Assembly (NCBI GenBank): GCA_023954795.1 | Contig: JAGSHA010000027.1 | Coordinates: 1 to 17,122 of the forward strand | Direction: 5' to 3' | Length of the DNA stretch: 17,122 nucleotides | Source: Oceanospirillaceae bacterium | GTDB lineage: Bacteria > Pseudomonadota > Gammaproteobacteria > Pseudomonadales > Balneatricaceae | Shown here: positions 1 to 5,487 of the stretch, in pieces | Position numbering within the stretch: the stretch's first letter is position 1 | Layout: every line of letters begins with the position of its first letter | The notes under the pieces: generated by a model | Databases searched by the model: none | Seen by the model: the letters and a program-made list of their open reading frames with translations, nothing else | Told to the model about the DNA's origin: nothing | Translations under genes and position numbers: made by a program

Positions 1-588
1 GTCGACATCTACGGACTGTCTGAAGTGATGGGTCCGGGTGTGGCAATGGAGTGCATTGAAACCAAAGATGGTCCAACCATCTGGGAAGATCACTTTTACC
101 CTGAAATTATCGATCCAAATACCGGCGAAGTACTGCCAGACGGCGAATACGGCGAGCTGGTATTCACCTCTCTGACCAAAGAGGCGCTGCCGATTATCCG
201 TTACCGCACCCGTGACCTGACCCGCCTGTTGCCGGGTACAGCACGTCCGATGCGTCGTATCGATAAGATCACCGGTCGTTCCGATGACATGATGATCATC
301 CGCGGTGTAAACGTCTTCCCAACGCAGATCGAAGAACAGATTCTGAAGATCCCTGCGCTGGCTCCCCACTACGAGATCGTGGTGACCAAAGACGGCAACC
401 TGGACAAAGTACAGGTGAAGGTCGAGCTAGCACCGGATGCCCAGTCCGCCAATCAGGATCAGGCGATCAAAGAGCTGCAGCATCACATCAAATCTGTGGT
501 GGGTATCAGCACACGAGTGGACATTGTACCGCTGGGTTCAATTCCACGCTCTGAAGGCAAAGCTAAGCGCGTGTTCGACAACCGCTAA
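1..588 (+). CDS. paaK: Phenylacetate-CoA ligase, C-terminal part (5' end outside window)
   Basis: The gene is open from base 1 and ends with TAA at 586-588, giving 195 residues of the C-terminal part of an adenylate-forming ligase. The first residues read DIYGLSEVMGPGVAMEC, the conserved adenylate-binding block of phenylacetate-CoA ligases. It is followed by YRTRDLTRL and by the hinge and C-terminal lid domain (GRSDDMMIIRGVNVFPTQIE, then a stretch ending in PRSEGKAKRV). PaaK activates phenylacetate to phenylacetyl-CoA with ATP in the cytoplasm, the entry step of the aerobic phenylacetate pathway. The catalytic lysine near the C-terminus fits the GKAKR stretch. Most of the N-terminal domain lies upstream of the window, as would any other paa genes. 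The gene is followed by a palindrome and a terminator. The family assignment is strong; a close paralogue acting on another aryl acid cannot be excluded from this fragment. Confidence 0.93.
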   Translation, partial: VDIYGLSEVMGPGVAMECIETKDGPTIWEDHFYPEIIDPNTGEVLPDGEYGELVFTSLTKEALPIIRYRTRDLTRLLPGTARPMRRIDKITGRSDDMMIIRGVNVFPTQIEEQILKIPALAPHYEIVVTKDGNLDKVQVKVELAPDAQSANQDQAIKELQHHIKSVVGISTRVDIVPLGSIPRSEGKAKRVFDNR

Positions 589-610
589 TACTGCCCTTCC
601 TATGCCCTCG

Positions 611-646
611 CCGCATGCTATCAATGTCACTATTGATAGCATGCGG
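611..646. repeat. Perfect 15-bp inverted repeat with 6-nt loop
   Basis: CCGCATGCTATCAAT (611-625) is exactly mirrored at 632-646 around the loop GTCACT. It begins 22 bases after the paaK stop and sits just upstream of the bidirectional terminator. It has no T-tract on either side, so it is not a standard intrinsic terminator. It could be an mRNA 3'-stabilising stem or a protein-binding palindrome. Confidence 0.75.
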
Positions 647-650
647 ACAC

Positions 651-680
651 AAAAAAACCGCTTCAAAGCGGTTTCTTTTT
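651..680. terminator. Bidirectional Rho-independent terminator between paaK and the GTPase gene
   Basis: AAACCGCT (655-662) pairs with AGCGGTTT (667-674) around a TCAA loop. It is followed by CTTTTT on the plus strand. It is preceded by a run of seven A (651-657), which reads as a T-tract on the minus strand. It can therefore end paaK from the left and the convergent GTPase gene from the right. Confidence 0.88.
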
Positions 681-703
681 ATGACCTGCCAACCATCCAG
701 AAC

Positions 704-1303
704 TCAGGCAGTCACAACACCTTGTGCTCCAGAAGCACCGACAGAGACACCCATCGCTGATGCAGCACGCGTCAAAGGACCTAACAATGGCTCGACCAAG
801 GCAAATACCGCACTTCGGTCACGCGCATCAACGAAGGTGACGGATGCTTCGATATCCAGATCGGCCAACCACTGCTGGTAATCAGCAAGCGATGGATTCG
901 CCTGTACATCAGAACGCGTTACACCGACAACCAGCTGCCGATCTTTAATCAAACGGGAAAACGCATTCAGGTAGTATTTCAGATCTTCCTGCGGACATTC
1001 CCGTGCATTATCCAGCATCAAAACGACACCACTCGCATCGTGAGCAATTTCCTCACTTAGCATGTCCCACATAAAGTCAAAACGGGACTGGCCTGGCGCG
1101 CCGTATAGATGCGCTTTTTCATTCGCATCTGTGGTCACGCGCCCGTAGTCAATCGCAACCGTGGTAGTACTTTTATGGCTTTTCACTTCATCAACTGAAA
1201 TTTTAGCCTCGGTATTCACGCAATCTATCTCACTGACCGCCTGTATTGCACTTGTTTTGCCCGCCCCAACAGGACCGACAAAAATGATCTTCTTATTATC
1301 CAT
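704..1303 (-). CDS. Small Ras-like GTP-binding protein (COG2229-type)
   Basis: This 199-aa cytoplasmic protein has the G-protein signature. The P-loop is GPVGAGKTS (residues 10-18). A switch I threonine lies in STTTVAIDYG. The G3 region is LYGAPGQSRFDFM in place of the usual DxxG, and the G4 motif is TRSD, a variant of NKxD. This set fits the small bacterial GTPases of the MglA/Arf-like group annotated as COG2229, which often act with roadblock/LC7 proteins in polarity or signalling. No roadblock gene is visible here, so the gene stands alone and its partner is unknown. The last 25 or so residues are Ala/Gly/Val-rich and probably unstructured. The ATG at 1303 is the natural start because the P-loop follows at once; no strong ribosome binding site is visible. 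It converges on paaK and shares its terminator. Confidence 0.85.
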   Translation of the reverse strand: MDNKKIIFVGPVGAGKTSAIQAVSEIDCVNTEAKISVDEVKSHKSTTTVAIDYGRVTTDANEKAHLYGAPGQSRFDFMWDMLSEEIAHDASGVVLMLDNARECPQEDLKYYLNAFSRLIKDRQLVVGVTRSDVQANPSLADYQQWLADLDIEASVTFVDARDRSAVFALVEPLLGPLTRAASAMGVSVGASGAQGVVTA

Positions 1304-1751
1304 GTATTCTGAACTCTAATTGTTCAGGGTAACTGAAAAGCCGGAAAATGATCCAAGCCTTAATATCCCTGTATGACGGTTTCAGTATTCTTTTTTATCA
1401 GAGCAACTGATAAAACCCACACGCGTACGAATCAAAAAAGCAATTATAAACCTGCGCCCATTCTTGCAGATATTGAGATAAAGATGAATCATTCAATATT
1501 ACATGCAACTAATATAGGGTCTTCAAGGTCTACTGTTCGGGTTAATATAGAGCGTGCATTTTTGCACATCTTCAGCATCCAACCCCCTCTGATGGAACAC
1601 TGTATTAGATGGGCATTCGAACGTGATCAGTGGGCGTTATCATTGCATTCTTAATCAAACTGATAGAGCCTTGCTATACGACCTCTTTCAACTTGCAGTC
1701 TCGGGTGACCTTACGTATATTCACGGCAACCTTTTGTGAGCAAATGCTAAT
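1304..1751. other. 448-bp intergenic region between the GTPase gene and nsrR
   Basis: This is the divergent upstream region of two genes. It holds a perfect 9-bp inverted repeat (1393-1401 with 1407-1415, TTTTATCAG around AGCAA), a shorter repeat near the GTPase start (CTGAAC 1309-1314 with GTTCAG 1322-1327), a small GTGCA/TGCAC stem at 1554-1567 and a probable nsrR promoter. An open frame of 93 codons at 1373-1654 has no ribosome binding site or recognisable motif, and I do not call it a gene. No RNA gene is recognised. Confidence 0.6.
1693..1721 (+). promoter_or_regulatory. Candidate sigma-70 promoter of nsrR
   Basis: TTGCAG (1693-1698) and TATATT (1716-1721) are separated by exactly 17 bases and lie 30 bases upstream of the nsrR ATG. 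The -10 matches the consensus at five of six positions; the -35 matches at only three. I do not see a convincing NsrR palindrome here, so autoregulation is not supported. Confidence 0.45.
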
Positions 1752-2180
1752 ATGCAACTTAGTCGATTTACCGATTACACTCTCCGGGTGCTCTTCTTTA
1801 CCGCCGTCAATAATGATCGCCTGACCACACTGGCTGAAATTGCAGGCTTTTACGAGATATCCATCGAACATCTGAGAAAAGTCGTTCACGCTTTATCCAA
1901 GTCCGGTTATCTACAGACCTTTCGCGGCAAAAATGGCGGCATTCGCCTGGCGAGAGACCCTAAAGATATCAACTTGGGTGAGGTCATCGCTCAGTCAGAA
2001 GGTATCGCCCCGCTCGTTGATTGCATGGGACAGGACTGCAAGCTCACCGGTTTTTGCAGCCTGCAATCGGTGTTCAAAGAAGCACAGGAAGCCTTTATGA
2101 ATACCCTGCGCAAATACACCCTGGCTCAAATGCTTGAAAGCCCTCAGTTACAAGCCGAACTCATTACCAAAGGTCGCTAA
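1752..2180 (+). CDS. nsrR: NsrR-type Rrf2-family iron-sulfur transcriptional repressor (nitric oxide sensor)
   Basis: This 142-aa protein starts MQLSRFTDYTLRVLFF and carries the Rrf2 winged helix, including the GYLQTFRGKNGGIRLA wing typical of NsrR. Three cysteines at positions 91, 96 and 102 (DC-MGQD-C-KLTGF-C) match the positions of the E. coli NsrR cluster ligands, and Asp8, the proposed fourth ligand, is present. In the family, the [4Fe-4S] or [2Fe-2S] cluster reacts with NO and the repressor leaves operators of the form ATGYATTT-N-AAATRCAT. Two such sites lie about 1.6 kb away, in the divergent promoter of the hemerythrin operon. The gene is convergent with the reductase gene and their 3' ends overlap by 17 bp. 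The ATG at 1752 has only a weak ribosome binding site but gives the family's usual N-terminus. Confidence 0.88.
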   Translation: MQLSRFTDYTLRVLFFTAVNNDRLTTLAEIAGFYEISIEHLRKVVHALSKSGYLQTFRGKNGGIRLARDPKDINLGEVIAQSEGIAPLVDCMGQDCKLTGFCSLQSVFKEAQEAFMNTLRKYTLAQMLESPQLQAELITKGR

Positions 2181-3204
2181 GATCCGGGGACACACCCAGC
2201 CGTTTATGCAATGCAGGGCTGGTCGTGGTGTATTGCAGATGAACCTTTTCATCTGGGTTAAGCTGGGCCTTGATCGAAAATGCCGCTAATGCAGCTTCGT
2301 GAAAACCACTTAAAATCAGTTTCTTCTTACCTGGATACCAATTGCCATCACCTACGGCGTATATGCCGGGGCAACTGGTCATGAAGCGCTCGGTATCGAC
2401 TTTTGCCTGATTTCTCTCAGTTTCCACTCCCCATCTTTCGAGCGTTCCATTGTCTGGTGACAGACCAAAAAACACCAGCAAGTGGTCCAGTTCAAGCTGT
2501 CGAATCACACCATCCTGAGACATAACCTTTACACCACTCAGCTGCTCCTCCGCCATCATATAGTCCACTACCCGTCCTGTCAGGAATTGCATTTGATGCG
2601 CTTCGCACAAGTCATGCATCTGTTGCACGGCATAGGTTTGCGCACGGAACCGGTCGGAACGATGAATTAGGACGATGCTTTCAGCGTCAGGCTGTAAGCG
2701 AATCACCCAATCCAGCGCAGAATCTCCCCCTCCTAACACGACGAGCCGTTTACCCCGGTGTCGTGTTTCGTCAGTCACCGCGTAAAAAAGCTGCTGATCT
2801 TTAAACTGATCAATACCATCAACACGCAGCTGTATCGGACGAATTGCGCCGGCGCCGCTAGCAATAACGACAGCTCCCGCATCAAATAGAACGCCGGTAT
2901 CTGTTTCAAGGGTAAATCGACCATTGGACGTAGGCTGGATACGGATAACTCGCTGTTCAAAATGGAACTCAGGTGCAAAAGGCTGAATCTGAGCGAGCAA
3001 ATTTTCTATTAGTCCCCGTGCTGATATCTCAGGAATTGCTGGAATGTCGTAGATAGGCTTGTCTGGGTACAACTGAATACACTGGCCTCCGGCATACGGG
3101 AGCGCTTCAATAACGTGCGCATGAATGCCCAATAGCCCAAGTTCAAACACCTGGAATAAACCACAGGGCCCTGCACCAACGATAACGACATCAGTTTTGA
3201 TCAT
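2164..3204 (-). CDS. Thioredoxin-reductase-like ferredoxin/flavodoxin-NADP reductase
   Basis: This 346-aa protein is a two-dinucleotide-domain flavoprotein. The FAD Rossmann motif is VVIVGAGPCG (residues 6-15), the NAD(P)H motif is VVLGGGDSALDW, and the C-terminal FAD motif is GIYAVGDGNWYPGKKKLILS. There is no redox CxxC between the two domains, so it is not a thioredoxin reductase. This layout is that of type 2 FNR (YumC-like), which passes electrons between NADPH and ferredoxin or flavodoxin. I place the start at 3204, not at an in-frame codon 48 bases upstream, because AAGGAGG lies just before this ATG and the Rossmann motif follows directly. It is the third gene of a minus-strand operon, 19 bp after the hemerythrin gene, so it may supply electrons to that di-iron protein (inference). 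Its 3' end overlaps nsrR by 17 bp. Confidence 0.87.
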   Translation of the reverse strand: MIKTDVVIVGAGPCGLFQVFELGLLGIHAHVIEALPYAGGQCIQLYPDKPIYDIPAIPEISARGLIENLLAQIQPFAPEFHFEQRVIRIQPTSNGRFTLETDTGVLFDAGAVVIASGAGAIRPIQLRVDGIDQFKDQQLFYAVTDETRHRGKRLVVLGGGDSALDWVIRLQPDAESIVLIHRSDRFRAQTYAVQQMHDLCEAHQMQFLTGRVVDYMMAEEQLSGVKVMSQDGVIRQLELDHLLVFFGLSPDNGTLERWGVETERNQAKVDTERFMTSCPGIYAVGDGNWYPGKKKLILSGFHEAALAAFSIKAQLNPDEKVHLQYTTTSPALHKRLGVSPDLSDLW

Positions 3205-3223
3205 CCGAACCTCCTTCGCCAGT

Positions 3224-3616
3224 TTATGAATGGAAAATAAAAGCCTCCGCAAGCAATCGAGAATGATGCTGTTCTAACCACCCAAATAGCTCACGCTCTT
3301 CAAAACGTACATGCGCCTTCAAACACTGAGCAAACAATAGAATCGATTCCCGATCAGTCTGCTGTAACAAATCGCGCAGACGCACGTGATCAGAAAGAAA
3401 GCGCTGCTTAAGCTCACCTTCCAGAACAGCGCCAAAGCCCTCCTCCTCTTGCAGAAAGTGCGTATACAGCTCCTCAGCAAAGGTATCTTTCACCTGCTGC
3501 CAGTAATGACTCAGGCTGTCGTCAGATAGGCCTCCCAAATCTGATATCCGCTTTGATATAACCAACGCGTTATGATGCTCCCGACTCAACGGCGTAAGCG
3601 CAGCTGATCGTTTCAT
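3224..3616 (-). CDS. Hemerythrin-like HHE-domain di-iron protein
   Basis: This 130-aa four-helix protein has the spaced His/Glu ligands of the hemerythrin family: LSREHHNAL (His14/His15), THFLQEEE (His53, Glu57), SDHVRLRDLL (His77) and KAHVRFEERELF (His102, Glu106). Such proteins bind O2 or NO at a di-iron site; the RIC/YtfE branch repairs iron-sulfur clusters under nitrosative stress and is a classic NsrR target. This one is a single domain without the N-terminal ScdA-type extension of YtfE, so I do not use that symbol. Its ATG overlaps the stop of the upstream 56-aa gene (ATGA at 3613-3616), which indicates translational coupling, and the reductase gene follows after 19 bp. With nsrR and NsrR-like operators nearby, a role in NO or oxygen handling is likely. 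Confidence 0.88.
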   Translation of the reverse strand: MKRSAALTPLSREHHNALVISKRISDLGGLSDDSLSHYWQQVKDTFAEELYTHFLQEEEGFGAVLEGELKQRFLSDHVRLRDLLQQTDRESILLFAQCLKAHVRFEERELFGWLEQHHSRLLAEAFIFHS

Positions 3617-3783
3617 TTATCTTTCCTGCCGTATGATGCTTTTGGTCTGATCAGTTCCCCCTGAGCTTTCCCCTTGTACCCATCAGCTCGGTGAACCTGA
3701 TTCACGGCAGTACTTGTTACATTCATCCAGTCGCTGTGAAGCGTGTCAAAATTGATCATGTCACTACTTTGTTTTTTACTCAT
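3613..3783 (-). CDS. 56-aa conserved-looking small protein, first gene of the hemerythrin operon
   Basis: I do not recognise a family. The protein starts MSKKQSSDMINFDTLHSDW and ends in a basic, Gly/Lys/Arg-rich tail (YKGKAQGELIRPKASYGRKDK covers roughly the last 20 residues). It has no cysteines, no membrane segment and no signal peptide. Its reality is supported by an AAAGGGG ribosome binding site before the ATG at 3783 and by a 4-bp ATGA overlap with the hemerythrin gene. A longer reading from 3834 would add a Cys-containing leader without a ribosome binding site and is less likely. Position suggests co-expression with the di-iron protein and the reductase, perhaps as a small partner (inference). 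Confidence 0.68.
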   Translation of the reverse strand: MSKKQSSDMINFDTLHSDWMNVTSTAVNQVHRADGYKGKAQGELIRPKASYGRKDK

Positions 3784-3817
3784 CTCTACCCCTTTGTGCA
3801 TGCAACAAACACTTATA

Positions 3818-3834
3818 ATGTATTTACAAACCAT
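3818..3834. promoter_or_regulatory. Candidate NsrR operator 1 (hemerythrin operon side)
   Basis: The 17-bp sequence ATGTATTTACAAACCAT is an 8-1-8 imperfect palindrome. It matches the NsrR consensus ATGYATTT-N-AAATRCAT at 13 of 16 positions, with the left half exact. It lies about 35 bp upstream of the 56-aa gene start, next to a TATAAG hexamer on the minus strand (3813-3818), where a bound repressor would block the operon promoter. Confidence 0.6.
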
Positions 3835-3847
3835 GTTATAGTTCAGA

Positions 3848-3877
3848 TTAACATGTTTTTCAATTACATTTTATAAT
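3848..3877 (+). promoter_or_regulatory. Promoter of the 67-aa membrane protein gene with embedded NsrR-like operator 2
   Basis: TTAACA (3848-3853), an 18-bp spacer and TATAAT (3872-3877) form a good sigma-70 promoter ending 14 bp before the ATG at 3892. Within the spacer, ATGTTTTTCAATTACAT (3853-3869) is an 8-1-8 palindrome matching ATGYATTT-N-AAATRCAT at 14 of 16 positions. The centres of the two operators are 35 bp apart. Confidence 0.65.
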
Positions 3878-3891
3878 GACAGGTATGAATA

Positions 3892-4095
3892 ATGGTCATC
3901 TGGACTGATGCAGAGTTATGGGTCTTTGCAGCATTAATCGGCATGGTCGTGCTGAAACTATGGACAGTATGGCACGTATCGATAAAAGCTCAGGCAGATA
4001 AGGTAGGTAAGCTAATCTTTCTGGGATTGATTGCTGGCTTAACCCTCTTCGGGATAGGGGCCAAGACATATATCAGCATGATGATGGGCGTTTAG
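3892..4095 (+). CDS. 67-aa inner-membrane protein with two predicted helices
   Basis: The protein is short and hydrophobic, with helix 1 at about residues 8-28 (rich in Trp, Leu, Val) and helix 2 at about 41-62. A charged loop with His28, Lys32, Asp36 and Lys40 lies between them. I do not recognise the family. The ATG at 3892 follows an AGGT element and a clear promoter. It is transcribed divergently from the hemerythrin/reductase operon, and an NsrR-like operator lies inside its promoter, so it is probably expressed with that operon under nitric oxide stress (inference). A role as a small membrane subunit or redox-complex partner is possible but not shown. Confidence 0.7.
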   Translation: MVIWTDAELWVFAALIGMVVLKLWTVWHVSIKAQADKVGKLIFLGLIAGLTLFGIGAKTYISMMMGV

Positions 4096-4104
4096 GACAT
4101 TTTG

Positions 4105-4137
4105 AATTAAAAAACCGGGCAGAAAGTACGCCCGGTT
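4105..4137 (-). terminator. Rho-independent terminator of rraA
   Basis: AACCGGGC (4113-4120) pairs with GCCCGGTT (4130-4137) around a 9-nt loop. Read on the minus strand, the stem is followed by TTTTTTAATT. It lies 19 bp after the rraA stop codon. There is no T-run on the plus side, so it does not serve the 67-aa gene. Confidence 0.88.
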
Positions 4138-4156
4138 CTAGCAGGCTAATGACGTA

Positions 4157-4645
4157 TTATTCAGCAACTTCCAGTTTCTGAGGGGAAACCAGTACACCGT
4201 TATTGTCAGCGTATACGTATTCACCCGGACGGAAAGTCACACCGCCAAAGGTCACATCTACATTCAGATCACCCAAGCCACGCTTGTCGGTTTTCATCGG
4301 ATGTGCACCCAAAGCCTGAACACCAAGATCCAGATCGCTGATAGCATTTACATCACGGATACATCCGTAGATGATAATCCCGGCCCATCCATTTTTGGTT
4401 GCTTTCTCTGCCAGCATGTCACCCAGCATCGCACGACGCATAGAGCCGCCACCATCAACAACCAGCACTTTACCTTCACCTGGCAGCGCAACCTGCTCTC
4501 GTACCAGTGAGTTATCTTCAAACGCTTTCAGGGTGACAATTTCACCGCCAAAACGTTCGCGACCACCAAAGTTACCAAACATCGGTTCAACAACCTGTAC
4601 CAGCTCAGGGAACTGATCACAGAGTTCAGGCAGCAAATCTTCCAC
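4157..4645 (-). CDS. rraA: RraA-family protein (RNase E activity regulator / HMG-aldolase-like fold)
   Basis: At 162 aa it has almost the length of E. coli RraA (161) and aligns with it along its length: ELCDQFPELVQVVEPMF, NFGGRERFGGEIVT, VLVVDGGGSMRRAMLGDMLA, IIIYGCIRDV and VTFGGVTFRPGEYVYADNNG. RraA binds RNase E and lowers its activity in E. coli. Relatives are 4-hydroxy-4-methyl-2-oxoglutarate/oxaloacetate aldolases that use a G...R-D metal site. Here Arg97-Asp98 is present, whereas E. coli RraA has Arg-Gln, so aldolase or decarboxylase activity remains possible. The start is GTG at 4643-4645, chosen because AAGGAG lies six bases upstream. It is a single gene with its own terminator. Confidence 0.88.
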   Translation of the reverse strand: MEDLLPELCDQFPELVQVVEPMFGNFGGRERFGGEIVTLKAFEDNSLVREQVALPGEGKVLVVDGGGSMRRAMLGDMLAEKATKNGWAGIIIYGCIRDVNAISDLDLGVQALGAHPMKTDKRGLGDLNVDVTFGGVTFRPGEYVYADNNGVLVSPQKLEVAE

Positions 4646-4832
4646 AGCGTGCTCCTTTTATACGAATAATTATGTGTGTAAAAACCCTTGTAGACGAAAA
4701 CTCGTCTGGCTCAGCAGAGACTCTTTGACCTCTTTTTAAGAGAACGCAGTGTGTCCCATTTATTGTGCAATTGCACTACAACCTTAGGGTGGAAACCGCT
4801 CATTAACGGATATAACTCAAGAGGATACGGCA

Positions 4833-5393
4833 TCAACGTCGTTGGAAAAGGTAATGATCCATCCAGCTCTTATCGTTGTCGGTATTACTGTATTCGAGCA
4901 GTTCCAGATCAGGATGTATCGTCTCAAGCTCATTTAGTGTGAGACAAAAACGTCGAGAAAAACCCGTCATTTCATGATGTGTCAGGTTGAAGGTCGTCAG
5001 CAATAGACGACCACCGGGATTCAGATGATCAACCAGTTCAGGCCAGAGAGCGATCTCAGGCTTATAAAGCGTAATAACAATATTGTCGAACTGCGCCAAC
5101 CCATTCAATGCAGCCGTTTGCTCAAGATCCCGGACATGCGTCTTTACATGCAGCCCCTGCTCCTGAGCAAAATCCACCAGCCGTTTCAGCCCCTGCTCAG
5201 CTATATCGAGCGCTGTAACCTCAAAGCCGTGTGCGGCCAAATAAAGAGATGCCGCACCATCACCTGCAGCCACATCAAGTACCGTACCTACCCGCAGTTG
5301 GCTAAGACTGCGCTGCAGATATCCCGGCACTGATGGGCGCTTCTCACCTTTATTTCGGTAACGGCTATTCCACTTTTCCTGACTGACGGACAT
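4833..5393 (-). CDS. Class I SAM-dependent methyltransferase (TehB/UbiE-like fold)
   Basis: This 186-aa protein opens with MSVSQEKWNSRYRNKGEKRP, the W-N-x-R-Y lead-in of many small methyltransferases. Motif I is VLDVAAGDGAASLYLA (about residues 38-53, with Asp40 and Gly44-Asp45-Gly46), and motif II is VTALDIAEQGLKRL with the acidic ribose-binding Asp. Motif IV is FDNIVITLYKPE, and a post-motif strand GGRLLLTTFN follows. It resembles the tellurite-resistance TehB-like group, but the substrate is unknown and no tellurite genes are nearby. I place the start at the ATG at 5393, with a GAGAGG element upstream. An ATG at 5429 would add 12 residues (MPLPNLIERFNL) but has no ribosome binding site. 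It may be read through from ydiJ, which ends 94 bp upstream on the same strand. Confidence 0.82.
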   Translation of the reverse strand: MSVSQEKWNSRYRNKGEKRPSVPGYLQRSLSQLRVGTVLDVAAGDGAASLYLAAHGFEVTALDIAEQGLKRLVDFAQEQGLHVKTHVRDLEQTAALNGLAQFDNIVITLYKPEIALWPELVDHLNPGGRLLLTTFNLTHHEMTGFSRRFCLTLNELETIHPDLELLEYSNTDNDKSWMDHYLFQRR

Positions 5394-5429
5394 TAGATTA
5401 AACCTCTCTATCAGATTGGGGAGCGGCAT

Positions 5430-5468
5430 CCCGCAGCCGTTATTTCACCGTGTAATGGCAACTGCGGG
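5430..5468 (-). other. Intercistronic hairpin between ydiJ and the methyltransferase gene
   Basis: CCCGCAG (5430-5436) pairs with CTGCGGG (5462-5468). Inside it, CCGTTA and TAATGG can extend the stem with one G-U pair. No T-run follows on the minus strand, so full termination is doubtful. It may attenuate read-through or protect the ydiJ mRNA end. Confidence 0.5.
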
Positions 5469-5487
5469 GTGCTGACTGCCACCATCG

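Noticed and set aside
1373..1654. 93-codon plus-strand frame in the GTPase-nsrR gap
   Set aside because: It has no ribosome binding site, a low-complexity composition and no recognisable motif, and it overlaps regulatory repeats.
2164..3204. Thioredoxin reductase
   Set aside because: The fold matches, but the redox-active CxxC between the FAD and NADPH domains is missing.
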